Shown: piece after piece, positions 53,658-62,698 of the stretch
How positions within the stretch are numbered: the first letter of the stretch is position 1
Layout: each line of letters begins with the position of its first letter
Program-made: the position numbers and the translations under genes
Notes under the pieces: generated by a model
Database searches by the model: none
Seen by the model: only the letters and a program-made list of their open reading frames with translations
What the model was told of the DNA's origin: nothing
Source: Spartinivicinus marinus
GTDB lineage: Bacteria > Pseudomonadota > Gammaproteobacteria > Pseudomonadales > Zooshikellaceae
Reading direction: 5' to 3'
NCBI RefSeq assembly: GCF_026309355.1
Contig: NZ_JAPJZK010000001.1
Coordinates: forward strand, 1 to 64,000
DNA length: 64,000 bases

Positions 53658-55038
53658 AATTTTCTGGCTTGATAGTAATTTTTACTACTTGGTCTTGGTT
53701 ACGCAGTTTAATAAAGTCATTATCAATTTTCGCTAGCCGATAACCATTCGGTAGCCTGGCACCCACCATATATTTCTGGTTATTTTTTAATACAATGTAA
53801 GGAACACTGCCAATACTAATACTTTTTACGGGGAGATGCAGTGGATCATCAGCAAAAAGCGGCATATTACGCGTTTTAATCAGTCCTGACTGGCCAATGT
53901 TTGTTTCAAAATGCTCAATCAGCTGGTTAAGTTTATTTTCCAACTTCTGGTTAATTTCTCCACGAATTTCGATATAGTTGCCTACTGAAACAATTTGTAA
54001 CTGACCCAATAAATGGTTTTCTTCTAATACCTGAGTTAATGCTGCGATATGTTGGCGGCTAGAATCAAAATCAACCTGGTAGCCTTTTAAGCCAGGCACA
54101 TCATGTTTAAGCATTTTTTCCACTTTGGCCCAACGTTTCCCATTATCTAACAGCCCCATTAATCTAACTTCACCAGCCGTTTTGCCTGAAGTAACGTTAA
54201 TATGTCCCAAACCATTATTATCAAGAATAAATTGCACTGAGCGAATAATATCAGCTTCGACATAAAGGTTAATTCTATTAAATAAAGAAGCCGACTCCAG
54301 CTCATTTTTTAGCTGCAACTTGCTTTCTGTATCAGGTACATAGCCTGTTAACAACAGCCGCTGACGGGAAGCTTGCCAAGTGATCTTGACATTCTCAAGA
54401 GTTAATTGTTTCACTACTTGTTGGGCTTTTTCTAAAGGCGACAATTGCTTAGTTGGCTGCACACCTGAGTCGACTTTTTGTGGCCAGGCAAAGCTAATAA
54501 ACCAAACCAGCAAAATAGTGCCAGCAACACTAGACAATAAAGCTAATCCACGAGAGTAATGAAACTTACTTTTCTGAGTCAACTTTTTTTTTGGTTGTTT
54601 TTTAGCTGAATTATTTATCTGCCTATTTGTTGGCTTTTGATTGGTACGAGATGGCACAGAGTCAGCAAGAGGTTCATCAGCTGTGATCGATTCATTATCC
54701 TTTACTGCTTTTTCAATTAATGCCCAAGGCTCATCGAACCGAGCAACCGCAATAAGCAATTCACCTGCTTGTAACTGCTGTTGAGATACCAAACTGATGA
54801 GTAATTCTGTTTCTGGCTGCCCATCAACAAGTAACTCAAAAGGCTCTTCTCCACGCTGAAATCTAAGGTCTTCTACAGTAACAATCAGCCGCCCCAGCAA
54901 AGCAGGCACGCCATTATCCTGGAAGACAAGATCTGCCGTATTAATGTCCGAGCCAAGCAGAAACTCCCCTTCAACAAGCTGAATTTCAGCACCTTGATGA
55001 GTGCCAGATAGTACTTTTATTTTCCACTGCGGCTTCAT
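53647..55038 (-). CDS. sctD: T3SS inner-ring protein SctD (YscD family)
   Basis: A 463-residue single-pass inner membrane protein forming the outer part of the inner ring. An N-terminal FHA-like domain (KIKVLSGTHQGAEIQLVEGEFLLGSDINTADLVFQDNGVPALLGRLIVT) lies in the cytoplasm, then a basic linker (KKQPKKKLTQKSKFHYSR), a membrane helix at about 165-187 (ALLSSVAGTILLVWFISFAW), and periplasmic BON-like ring domains. Slightly longer than YscD (419). Overlaps yscE. Confidence 0.94.
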   Translation of the reverse strand: MKPQWKIKVLSGTHQGAEIQLVEGEFLLGSDINTADLVFQDNGVPALLGRLIVTVEDLRFQRGEEPFELLVDGQPETELLISLVSQQQLQAGELLIAVARFDEPWALIEKAVKDNESITADEPLADSVPSRTNQKPTNRQINNSAKKQPKKKLTQKSKFHYSRGLALLSSVAGTILLVWFISFAWPQKVDSGVQPTKQLSPLEKAQQVVKQLTLENVKITWQASRQRLLLTGYVPDTESKLQLKNELESASLFNRINLYVEADIIRSVQFILDNNGLGHINVTSGKTAGEVRLMGLLDNGKRWAKVEKMLKHDVPGLKGYQVDFDSSRQHIAALTQVLEENHLLGQLQIVSVGNYIEIRGEINQKLENKLNQLIEHFETNIGQSGLIKTRNMPLFADDPLHLPVKSISIGSVPYIVLKNNQKYMVGARLPNGYRLAKIDNDFIKLRNQDQVVKITIKPENYAN

Positions 55039-55084
55039 GATGAGTTACCTTCAGCCAAATGGATTAAATGTATTATTGTTCTTA

Positions 55085-56935
55085 TCACAAGGTGCCCTGT
55101 TGTACAGGTTTAATGTAAAAACCAGACTGCCCATTCGTTAAATAGCAAACTTCTGTATGTACTTTTATCTGCTGTCGCTTTAAAGCGTTCAAAATTGCTT
55201 GAGCCGATTTTTTTGAATGACAAAACCCTGCATCTGGCACTGCCCGGTTAGCGGATAAACGCTGATTAATTGATGGTAGTTGAGACAATGCCATAGCATT
55301 TTGGGTTAACTCATTAGCGACTTTTAATGGGTCAGCTACTATTCTAGGTTGTATCAAAAAAAGCCTGACTATTTTTCGCTTAGTTTTTTCAGTAGAGCGA
55401 AATAAAGCCCCTATGAAGGGAATATCACCTAATACTGGTACTTTATTTTCAGTTTGCTCTTCACTATCTCTATATAACCCGCCAATTAATAAACTTTGCT
55501 GTTCTCCCACCACTGCCTGGGTACTAATAGTTGCTTTCTGAGTCGTTGGGATACTGTCGACCTGATCATCTGTTTGGTTACCATCTTCAATATTGATATC
55601 CATATGGACTCTGTTAGCACCGCGTTCTGACACGATGCGTGGCGTAACTTTTAATACTGTTCCTACTGTTACTGGCACCAGATCTACTTCTTCCTGCCCT
55701 GCAAGACGTACATAAAATGTTGTGCTTTGATCAAACACTGCTTCTACATTGTTTAGCGTGAGAACTGTTGGTTGCGATAAAACTTGCGCCTTTCCATCTT
55801 CTGCTAGCAAACGGATTTTAGCAAGAAAGAAATCTGAGCCTTGGGTAAGTAACGTACTAACTGGTTGACTTGTTCGAGGTTGAGTTACTACTTCAAAAAT
55901 ACCATCTCCGGATCTTTTTTGAGCATACCAGTTAATTCCCAGCTCATCGATATCACTACGACTGATGTCAATAATTGATAGTCCTATTTCAACTTGTCCT
56001 TGTGGCTGATCCAGCTTGCGGATTAAATCTTGGTAGATTGGCATTTGTGCTCTGACATCTCTAATCAATACAGCATTCTGTCTTGGATCAGCTTCAATGG
56101 TTGGGCCTTGCATTGCTGCAGGTAACCCGCTGGTATCTGCTGTTGGATTAGTTGGGGAGGTAGACGACTGATGAGGAGCAGACTTAACTAGTCCCTGTCC
56201 CTTTAGTTTGGTTAAGCCATAAGCATCATTTGTAGTATTTGATTTGGGTGGCTGATTTCCCCTGATCATTTGATTTAATATGGTTGCAATACCCGGCATT
56301 ACCACTTGCTTACCACGAAAACTATATTCCCGATCAACTGCCCAGGCATACTTTAATGGGAATACTTCTACCACCATTTGATCTTGTTGCTGGTTAACTA
56401 TTTTTTTCTCCAGCGCTGCCACTGTTTCACTGACAAGCTCAACATAGCGTGGCGGACCTGCCACATACACTAAATCTTTACTTGGAATCACTCGCCAGTT
56501 AAAACGTCTATCCCAAATCCCCAGCTTATCTAAATACCTTTTCAATTGACTGGCATCTAAAAAGCTGGTGAGCTTAATCAACTTGCTTTTAGTTTCATTG
56601 GTTTTATAGATGTATAAAATATGCCCATCAAAATACCAGGTTAAATTATAAACTTTGGCAAGATAATCCAAAAAAGCTATGGGGGTATCCTGTTTTAACT
56701 CACCATTTACCGTATCATCCACCGCTTCACTAATGACTACTGGAATACTGTAACTTGAAGCAAAACTGGTCAGAATTTCACCCAGCGATTGGCCACGTGC
56801 CACATAACTAAAAGGCTTTCCTGACCAATTGGGCTGAGCAGAAAAAACGGTGCCAGGATACCAAGCTATCCACGCCAAAATGAGCACTTTACTGTATAGA
56901 CGACTTAACTGCATTAACACGGCTAGGGAAACCAC
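55085..56935 (-). CDS. sctC: T3SS secretin SctC (YscC family)
   Basis: A 616-residue outer membrane ring protein. A signal segment ends GTVFSA, followed by the N0 domain (FSYVARGQSLGEILTSFASSYSIPVVISEAVDDTVNGELKQDTPIAFLDYLAKVYNLTWYFDG), two N1-type ring domains, and the secretin core (VEIGLSIIDISRSDIDELGINWYAQ, GKAQVLSQPTVLTLNNVEAVFDQSTTFYVRL, GVVGEQQSLLIGGLYRD-like, KVPVLGDIPFIGALFRS). A cognate pilotin gene (yscW/exsB) is not seen here. The GTG start overlaps yscB; an ATG seven codons later is an alternative. Confidence 0.97.
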   Translation of the reverse strand: MVSLAVLMQLSRLYSKVLILAWIAWYPGTVFSAQPNWSGKPFSYVARGQSLGEILTSFASSYSIPVVISEAVDDTVNGELKQDTPIAFLDYLAKVYNLTWYFDGHILYIYKTNETKSKLIKLTSFLDASQLKRYLDKLGIWDRRFNWRVIPSKDLVYVAGPPRYVELVSETVAALEKKIVNQQQDQMVVEVFPLKYAWAVDREYSFRGKQVVMPGIATILNQMIRGNQPPKSNTTNDAYGLTKLKGQGLVKSAPHQSSTSPTNPTADTSGLPAAMQGPTIEADPRQNAVLIRDVRAQMPIYQDLIRKLDQPQGQVEIGLSIIDISRSDIDELGINWYAQKRSGDGIFEVVTQPRTSQPVSTLLTQGSDFFLAKIRLLAEDGKAQVLSQPTVLTLNNVEAVFDQSTTFYVRLAGQEEVDLVPVTVGTVLKVTPRIVSERGANRVHMDINIEDGNQTDDQVDSIPTTQKATISTQAVVGEQQSLLIGGLYRDSEEQTENKVPVLGDIPFIGALFRSTEKTKRKIVRLFLIQPRIVADPLKVANELTQNAMALSQLPSINQRLSANRAVPDAGFCHSKKSAQAILNALKRQQIKVHTEVCYLTNGQSGFYIKPVQQGTL

Positions 56936-57354
56936 ACATTACTATTGGTTAATTTTTGCGAGTGTGACTGTTGAATAATCAACAATAACTCATCTGCATA
57001 ATTAAGCTGCGCTGAAATGGCTGCTTCAAACTGATCGCTTGTTAACCCATTTAAAACCAATTGTCGCTGTAGTTGCATTTGTTTTTTATCGGTCGTTATC
57101 AAGGCATCTTGGTAATCACTCGCTCTTAATAACGCTAGCTGGTAGATACGCGCTAACTGATGAGGGTAATCTATCAGGTCATCACTCAACTGACCAAACG
57201 CTGAAATAATAAAAACTCGTTGTCTAGCTGTAAAAAGTGTCAATGAAATCGAGCCATCAACATCAAGCTGATACGTACTATCACCACTTATTTGCCATTG
57301 ACTTATCTGTAATTTTTTAGTTAATGAGTCTACAAGTGCAGCTAAAGTAACCAA
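56923..57354 (-). CDS. yscB: YscB-like type III chaperone
   Basis: A 143-residue class I chaperone-like protein: N-terminal helix (LAALVDSLTKKLQISQW), strands (DSTYQLDVDGSISLTLFTARQRVFIISAFGQLS), then LARIYQLALLRASDYQDALITTDKKQMQLQRQLVLNGLTSDQFEAAISAQLNYADELLLIIQQ. In Yersinia YscB works with SycN to export YopN. First gene of the unit yscB-sctC-D-yscE-sctF-yscG-sctI-J-K-L, overlapping sctC. Confidence 0.83.
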   Translation of the reverse strand: MVTLAALVDSLTKKLQISQWQISGDSTYQLDVDGSISLTLFTARQRVFIISAFGQLSDDLIDYPHQLARIYQLALLRASDYQDALITTDKKQMQLQRQLVLNGLTSDQFEAAISAQLNYADELLLIIQQSHSQKLTNSNVWFP

Positions 57355-57832
57355 CGATCAGCCTCAATATTACAAATGTTTACTTCACAGGATAGTAGCC
57401 TAAATGATCACACTAAAAAAGAGGTATTTTTTAATATAAAAATTCCTACGTTTATTATATATCAGCAAACTGTGAACCAATCATTATTTTAGGCGCGTTA
57501 CCCTAACTATTGATAGCAAACAATATAAAAAATTATTTTTAATACTTAAAATTAGTCGACACTAAGATACTGCTATTTATAGGTATGTCAGTATTTTCTA
57601 TTTTAAAAGCAACATAACTTCAAACGCTTAGTGCTATGCTATTGATGCTACTTAATGGCTTGTACATCACTAATAGTTGTCGTCATAAAATCGCAACTAC
57701 CACCTTTACATCGATATACTTTGATTTTCTACAAAGCGATTTTCGATTAAATAGTGTAAACCAAATGTTAATCTAATAACCAAAAAGTCAGTAACTGATC
57801 TGCTACTCAATAATTGGCTATTTTAGAAGTCA
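57355..57832. other. Intergenic region between exsA and the yscB unit
   Basis: About 480 A/T-rich bases. By analogy with Pseudomonas this should hold the ExsA-dependent promoter of the secretion unit. On the minus strand an A-run followed by a TG..A pair appears near 57394-57418, but the central G-x-C part of the ExsA box is not matched, so no site is called. exsD, which occupies this place in Pseudomonas, is missing. Confidence 0.35.
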
Positions 57833-58681
57833 TTATTGCATTTTACGCGCTTGACTCGGTGTAATACCAAAGCGACGTCGATACGCTTGAGTGAAATAAG
57901 ACTGACTGGAAAACCCAGCCTCAAAAGCCACATCAACAATACCTACATTACTGGTTAGCAGCAATTCATGAGCATATTGCAAGCGTTTTTCATTTATCCA
58001 GGCACGAGGTGACATACCAAATTCAGAGTCAAACATTTCTTTAAAAGTGGTTAAACTTGCACCAAACTCTTTAGCGTATTGCTCAAGCGACCAAAGCTGC
58101 ATAAAGTGAGTTTCCATAAACTGACGCAACCGAATAGCATTCTTGCTAGTTGATTGGCGCAAAATAGCTGCAAACTCACCGCCTTGCGGGCTATATAATA
58201 AGAGTAACAATAGCTCTTCTATTTTTAATAAGCGTAGATTTTCAGGGTGATCATATTTAAACAGACTACAAATAGAGGTAATACTTTGTTCGATAAGCCC
58301 ACCCGCATCAAAAATAATCACTGAGCTATTACTCGGTACAGACGCTGAATATTGCTCTGCAACCGCTTTTCCATGCTTGCTGATAAAATGCTGCAATGAC
58401 CACGAGCAAATAGAAATTTCTATGCTCTGAAAGCGGCCATTATCTTCAGCTAAATGATTAGATACCAAGTAGCTGCCTGAACGTAAGTAAATCCCTTGCC
58501 CCGCATTTACAATATGTTGTTTATTAGCAATTTCTAACTCAAATTGACCAGAAATTACAAGTATTAACACATCTTTTTCATAAAATTTGGTACGATACCG
58601 AAGCTCATCGGTTACCACATTACTCACTAATAGGCTTTGTTCCCAAGATAATGCACTAGATACTGAAGAGCTCGCTTGCAT
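57833..58681 (-). CDS. exsA: AraC-family T3SS master activator (ExsA/LcrF/VirF family)
   Basis: A 282-residue transcription activator. The N-terminal part (residues about 1-165) is the cupin-like self-association domain (FYEKDVLILVISGQFELEIANKQHIVNAGQGIYLRSGSYLVSN). The C-terminal part has two helix-turn-helix motifs (WSLEQYAKEFGASLTTFKEMFDSEFGMSPRAWINEKRLQYAHELL and IVDVAFEAGFSSQSYFTQAYRRRFGITPSQARK), characteristic of ExsA. It lies between translocator and basal-body units, as in Pseudomonas. ATG 58681 is preferred; a GTG five codons upstream is possible. An ExsA-type box lies before lcrG. Confidence 0.92.
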   Translation of the reverse strand: MQASSSVSSALSWEQSLLVSNVVTDELRYRTKFYEKDVLILVISGQFELEIANKQHIVNAGQGIYLRSGSYLVSNHLAEDNGRFQSIEISICSWSLQHFISKHGKAVAEQYSASVPSNSSVIIFDAGGLIEQSITSICSLFKYDHPENLRLLKIEELLLLLLYSPQGGEFAAILRQSTSKNAIRLRQFMETHFMQLWSLEQYAKEFGASLTTFKEMFDSEFGMSPRAWINEKRLQYAHELLLTSNVGIVDVAFEAGFSSQSYFTQAYRRRFGITPSQARKMQ

Positions 58682-59370
58682 AAAGGTAGTTCCCACAATG
58701 AGTTATTAAGTAAAGTCATTGTTGTTGTGATTATTCCAATAGGTACGCACACTAACCAAATAAGCTAGTCATTATCACTTACCTGATTGGGTTACATTCA
58801 AAAATGAGAAAACCAAGGACGCTTCTAACAAAATGCCCGCCCAGTCAAACTATAATGTTATCCAACAAAGATCAAGCTTGCTTATTAAACAAGCACGTTA
58901 GAATTATAATTATTTTTATGCCACAACTGTTCATTATTTAGACTAACAAACAGCTTAATACTTGTTGTAGTGTATATGTACTTACACAAAAAGTCGCGCT
59001 AGTTGTGGTGAAGTGACGAGGTTGATGCCTGCTTGACAACACGAGTTAGCAGTTAGTTGGCGTTTCACCTTACAACCTCTGCATGATGATTTTTAAATAA
59101 CCACGTTATTTTTTTAATCCGCATTAGTACTTAAATTTTCAACAATATACTTAAAAAAATATTGGTCAAACAATTAATTCAAACGATTGATTGCCGATTA
59201 TTTAATCTAAATTATATTGTTTTTTCTACCAATTACCATTGTAGGCTTTCAGCAAAAAAGCATAAATACAACATAACTAGAACAGGAATACTAAAAAAAT
59301 AAAATAGATGAAGCGTATTAGTTGAAGCCATACTGCATGAATGCAGTAGTTATAAATATCTTATCAAACA
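58682..59370. other. Intergenic region upstream of exsA
   Basis: About 690 A/T-rich bases where Pseudomonas carries exsC, exsE and exsB. None of those genes is recognisable here and no substantial reading frame exists. The exsA promoter must lie in it; I see no clear ExsA box. Confidence 0.4.
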
Positions 59371-59402
59371 GAAAAAGCAATGGGAGTCAACCTCCCATTG
59401 CC
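59371..59402 (-). terminator. Terminator of the lcrG-sctB translocator operon
   Basis: On the minus strand GGCAATGGGAG and CTCCCATTGC form a 10-base stem with a short loop, followed by TTTTTC. It lies about 20 bases after the sctB stop and separates the operon from exsA. Confidence 0.9.
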
Positions 59403-59423
59403 TGAGAAGTAGTTGTGTACTAT

Positions 59424-60254
59424 TTAGGCATTAATAATTTTACCAACAGAGCTATTCTCTGCGTTCAGCATTTCTTGAAGCTTACTCTCCAGGCTTTTAA
59501 TAAGATCAGAAGCATCCTTACGGAAATCAGTAGCAGCTTGACGAGCAGCTGAGTGTTTAGTCTGCTCCGCTTCAGTTTCTTTAGAGCCCGCTTCCTCCAG
59601 TTTAGACTGGCGCTGAGTTACCCCATTAACACTCTGCCCTGTACCATTCAGACCAGCTGACCAAGCGGTTGCTTTCGCAGAACGGTTATCCATAAGGCTG
59701 TTAAACGCTCTTTTCGTTTCAGCGTTAAAATCCAAATCTTCTTTTATACTAGGCCCCTGCTTCAAGCCAGTAGGTCCTTCTTTTATCGCCTTAATGTTTT
59801 TAGCACCCGCTTTCATACTAAAAGCACCACCAGCAATTGATACTACCCCACCAACAATGGCCCCCACTAAAGCAATATTCCCTGATTTAACTATTTTTTC
59901 AGCAATATCATAAATAGCCTGAGTTTCCATGCTTAACTCTGCCTGCTTAATTTCGTGGGAAGATTTTTTTTGCTCCCGAGCAGACTCCATCATTAACCTA
60001 ATGGCTTCCAATATAATATTGGTACTTGAGGATTTACCTCCCCCTGCAGCTGCTAGCTCTGTTGCAAGCGACGTTAAGCTTGCAAGCGTGTGAGGCTGGG
60101 TTGGTGCATCCAACACTTCATTGGCTGCTGGACCTGCTCCAGCAACATTAGCTGCTTCATAGCTAACAGGATTTGAAGTACCAGTGGAGATAACAGGCTC
60201 CCCTGCCCCTCTAACTGCTGCACTACTTATGTCGCTATTAAATGTAATTGACAT
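59424..60254 (-). CDS. sctB: Minor translocator SctB (YopD/PopD-like)
   Basis: A 276-residue secreted protein that, with SctE, forms the pore in the host membrane. It has one hydrophobic stretch (residues about 126-147, IALVGAIVGGVVSIAGGAFSMKAG), helices before it (ILEAIRLMMESAREQKKSSHEIKQAELSMETQAIYDIAEKIV) and a C-terminal amphipathic helix (ASDLIKSLESKLQEML). These features and the position after sctE match YopD/PopD. Last gene of the operon. Confidence 0.87.
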   Translation of the reverse strand: MSITFNSDISSAAVRGAGEPVISTGTSNPVSYEAANVAGAGPAANEVLDAPTQPHTLASLTSLATELAAAGGGKSSSTNIILEAIRLMMESAREQKKSSHEIKQAELSMETQAIYDIAEKIVKSGNIALVGAIVGGVVSIAGGAFSMKAGAKNIKAIKEGPTGLKQGPSIKEDLDFNAETKRAFNSLMDNRSAKATAWSAGLNGTGQSVNGVTQRQSKLEEAGSKETEAEQTKHSAARQAATDFRKDASDLIKSLESKLQEMLNAENSSVGKIINA

Positions 60255-60272
60255 ATAAATACCTTTTCCTGA

Positions 60273-61286
60273 TTACGCAGAAATTCGTTGATTAAGCTTG
60301 GCGTTGCTGGTTTGTTGACCAGATAAAATCTCATTCACTACACTTGCCAAGTTCAAAATACGATCAAGAATATCTTTTATTCGATCACTCTCATCATCCA
60401 TGATTTGCTGTAGCTTAAGTAAAAATGCTTTTAAATCCATTGCCTCAGCTTTTGAGTCATTCGCAAATTTCTGCTTAACACCTGAATAAATTTGGGTTGC
60501 ACCTGTTGCTACTTGCAAGCTGGCTTCTACAACCCGAGTAATTTGAGGGATGGCTTTAACCAATTTTGCTACAACATCAGTGGCAATTTTGGCTGCTAAT
60601 CGACCAAACGAAGCAGCCACTGATGCTCCACCACTTACAACAGCTGCCGCAATACCAGCTGCTACAGAAACTGCCATTAATGTCCAGCCCGCCGCTTCTT
60701 TGGCTTTTTCCTCACTCATACCAAAAGCTTGGAACATTTTGGCGACACCGGCTTGTAGCCAGCCACCGGTTTCTTCAGAAATCTGATTTAATCCTGTAAT
60801 CACTGCACAGGCTATCAATGCTACACCGGCTGCTGCACCTACGCCCGTTGCAATTAGCACAGCTCCTACAATGGCAGTCACTGCCGTCGCAATCCAGCCA
60901 AATAACTTACCAAAGAAGCCACCTTTTTTAGCTTCTTTTTGCTGATCCATGGACTCTTTTAATTTTTCCATGCGTTCTTCAGCAGCTAGTTTTTTCTCTT
61001 GGCGGGTGGTATTAATTGTTTCTTTTGCAATAGCAAAATTTTCTTGACTCATCATCGTTTGCAACATAGCAAACGCCAATGCTTTATCTGCTAAAGCATT
61101 TCCTCTCGGCGCGGTTAAAGAGGGTGCAGCAGAATCGGCGCGAACCTGCGGATTAGCATCTGATTTTGCAGCTTCAGTTGGCACACTGGTTGATGTTGCA
61201 GATGAAATAATATTTTTAACGTCTGCTAAATCAGTGGCTGTATCAAAACCCGAAATCGCGCTGGGAAACATGATTGAATCGGTCAT
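60273..61286 (-). CDS. sctE: Major translocator SctE (YopB/PopB-like)
   Basis: A 337-residue pore-forming protein. Two hydrophobic regions at about 125-170 (FGWIATAVTAIVGAVLIATGVGAAAGVALIACAVITGL) and about 200-230 (GWTLMAVSVAAGIAAAVVSGGASVAASFGRL) are separated by a short polar loop (SEETGGWLQAGVAKMFQAFGMSEEKAKEA), the usual YopB layout. Coiled-coil segments lie on both sides. Its ATG overlaps the lcrH stop (ATGA) with AGGAAG upstream. Confidence 0.9.
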   Translation of the reverse strand: MTDSIMFPSAISGFDTATDLADVKNIISSATSTSVPTEAAKSDANPQVRADSAAPSLTAPRGNALADKALAFAMLQTMMSQENFAIAKETINTTRQEKKLAAEERMEKLKESMDQQKEAKKGGFFGKLFGWIATAVTAIVGAVLIATGVGAAAGVALIACAVITGLNQISEETGGWLQAGVAKMFQAFGMSEEKAKEAAGWTLMAVSVAAGIAAAVVSGGASVAASFGRLAAKIATDVVAKLVKAIPQITRVVEASLQVATGATQIYSGVKQKFANDSKAEAMDLKAFLLKLQQIMDDESDRIKDILDRILNLASVVNEILSGQQTSNAKLNQRISA

Positions 61287-61786
61287 TTGACGTCTTCCTG
61301 TTTTTTTAAAGTGGCAGTAACCACTCGCAATTTTTGCTCCGCATGCTGTTTTAACGACTGATATTCTTGGTTTTCATTAGCCCAATGAATAGCCGCCGTA
61401 AAACCACTTTCTGCTTCTTTTAAGTTACCTAATGCCAAGTGACACTCTGCGCCATAAAAAGGTGGTCGTGGGTCGTTAGCATCCAGAACAGAAGCATAGC
61501 TGAACGCATCAATCGCCAGTTGATACTGCTTCATCATCTGACGACAAGCACCAAGACCTATAAAATACTTACTTTGATAGTGATCTAAATAGCACAAAAA
61601 CTGAAATACTTTATGCGCATCTTGGTATTTACCACTTTCGTAGAGGCTATAAGCCATACTATACATAGCTTCGATAGACTCATCACTGATTGCTCTTAGA
61701 TCACGTATCGCCCCTCCACTAGCAAAAAAATCCAGCAAGTCTTCTGGGGTTGCAGGTGTTTGATCGGCCTTTTCAGTTGTCGTCAT
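61283..61786 (-). CDS. lcrH: Translocator chaperone LcrH/SycD-like (class II)
   Basis: A 167-residue TPR chaperone that keeps SctE and SctB soluble. Three TPR units are visible: AMYSMAYSLYESGKYQDAHKVFQFLCYLDHYQSKYFIGLGACRQMMKQYQLAIDAFSYASVLDANDPRPPFYGAECHLALGNLKEAESGFTAAIHWA, with the typical D-P-R-P-P-F-Y-x-A-E-C-H-L segment of LcrH. It sits between the tip-position gene and sctE. Confidence 0.96.
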   Translation of the reverse strand: MTTTEKADQTPATPEDLLDFFASGGAIRDLRAISDESIEAMYSMAYSLYESGKYQDAHKVFQFLCYLDHYQSKYFIGLGACRQMMKQYQLAIDAFSYASVLDANDPRPPFYGAECHLALGNLKEAESGFTAAIHWANENQEYQSLKQHAEQKLRVVTATLKKQEDVK

Positions 61787-61801
61787 ACTACTTAACCTTT
61801 A

Positions 61802-62296
61802 CTAAACATTACGCGCAACAGTCGACTTGCTTTCACCGTCTTTCTTAACAGTGTTAGAAGCAAGCTCAAAGCTTTGGTTAAACTTTGTTAAAAGGGACTG
61901 CAGACGAGTTGTTTCTAATTGGTTTTGGCTAGAAAACTCATCAATTTTGGTTTTCAAGTTTTCAATGTTAATACTCCACTCGTCTTTATTGTGTATTAAA
62001 TCACCGCCAGTTTTATCATATTCAACACCATGACTCTTAAACCATTCAGCCATTGCAGGAGGCATATTACTAGAGCCATCATCACCGGCTTGGTTTTGCA
62101 ATACTCTTGCTTGTTGCAGCCACTGGTTAGCATCTTTCAACAAGTTATTACGCTGTTGAATTTCAGCAAACTGGTCTTGGATTCTTGCTTGAATATTGTT
62201 TGCTTGCTCCATCATTACAAGCATGGCCATTGCATCAATACCCATACCCAAACCAATTGCCGCATTAGGTGAGCTTACAGCATTTACTGATGACAT
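61802..62296 (-). CDS. Short EspA/SseB/Bsp22-like protein in the needle-tip (lcrV) position
   Basis: A 164-residue secreted-type protein; start ATG 62296 follows AGGAGAA. It occupies the lcrV slot between lcrG and lcrH but is half the size of LcrV (about 326) or PcrV (294). Layout: short polar start, a hydrophobic helix IGLGMGIDAMAMLVMMEQANNIQARIQDQFAEIQQRNNLLKDAN, a middle PPAMAEWFKSHGVEYDKTGG, then EWSINIENLKTKIDEFSSQNQLETTRLQSLLTKFNQSFEL. This order (hydrophobic helix, long coiled coil, P..M..W/Y..xHG segment, C-terminal coiled coil) matches SseB/EspA filament proteins and Bsp22 better than LcrV. Expected role: extracellular tip or filament linking needle to translocon. Confidence 0.7.
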   Translation of the reverse strand: MSSVNAVSSPNAAIGLGMGIDAMAMLVMMEQANNIQARIQDQFAEIQQRNNLLKDANQWLQQARVLQNQAGDDGSSNMPPAMAEWFKSHGVEYDKTGGDLIHNKDEWSINIENLKTKIDEFSSQNQLETTRLQSLLTKFNQSFELASNTVKKDGESKSTVARNV

Positions 62297-62312
62297 TTTA
62301 TTTTCTCCTAAA

Positions 62313-62612
62313 TTAGATTTTAATACCACGTGGCCTACGTTTTATTGATGTACGAGAGCCAGAACCAATTGAATACTCTTTCTGCTGCGCCAACTCACTG
62401 TCTAGCTGTTGGTTGAACTGTGCTAGCTGTCTATCCAGTTCAGCTTGCTCAGCAGGGGTGAGGCTCAATTGGTTAGGTAGGCCTGCTCTCAACATATCCT
62501 GTTGTAAACCTTGAAAACCTGCTTGTATGTTTTCAAATTCTTTATATTGTCGTTCTGTATCTGAAATTATTTGTTGTATTTTTTTTTCAATCAATTCATC
62601 TGATGCGCTCAT
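62313..62612 (-). CDS. lcrG: LcrG/PcrG-like tip-protein regulator
   Basis: A 99-residue protein with a helical N-terminal part (DELIEKKIQQIISDTERQYKEFENIQAGFQGLQQDMLRAGL) and a basic tail ending RRPRGIKI, the hallmark of LcrG/PcrG. LcrG is a cytoplasmic chaperone and negative regulator that binds LcrV. Here its partner would be the unusual short tip-position protein. Start ATG 62612 is chosen; a TTG ten codons upstream is possible. First gene of lcrG-[tip]-lcrH-sctE-sctB. Confidence 0.8.
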   Translation of the reverse strand: MSASDELIEKKIQQIISDTERQYKEFENIQAGFQGLQQDMLRAGLPNQLSLTPAEQAELDRQLAQFNQQLDSELAQQKEYSIGSGSRTSIKRRPRGIKI

Positions 62613-62698
62613 AAAACAACCAGTCTGCCAATGAAAACCCAATCAAAAATCTAAAAAGATGACGACTAAAAACATCTATAAACAATTGACTTTCTTTG

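Noticed and set aside
57540-57570. AAAATTAGTCGAC stretch between exsA and yscB
   Set aside because: The CGAC core fits, but the strand is wrong for the yscB unit and no TTG-x-x-A follows at the right distance.
58982-59010. A5-GTCGCG stretch upstream of exsA
   Set aside because: It starts like an ExsA box but is on the rightward strand, away from exsA, and fails at the G-x-C and TTG-x-x-A positions.
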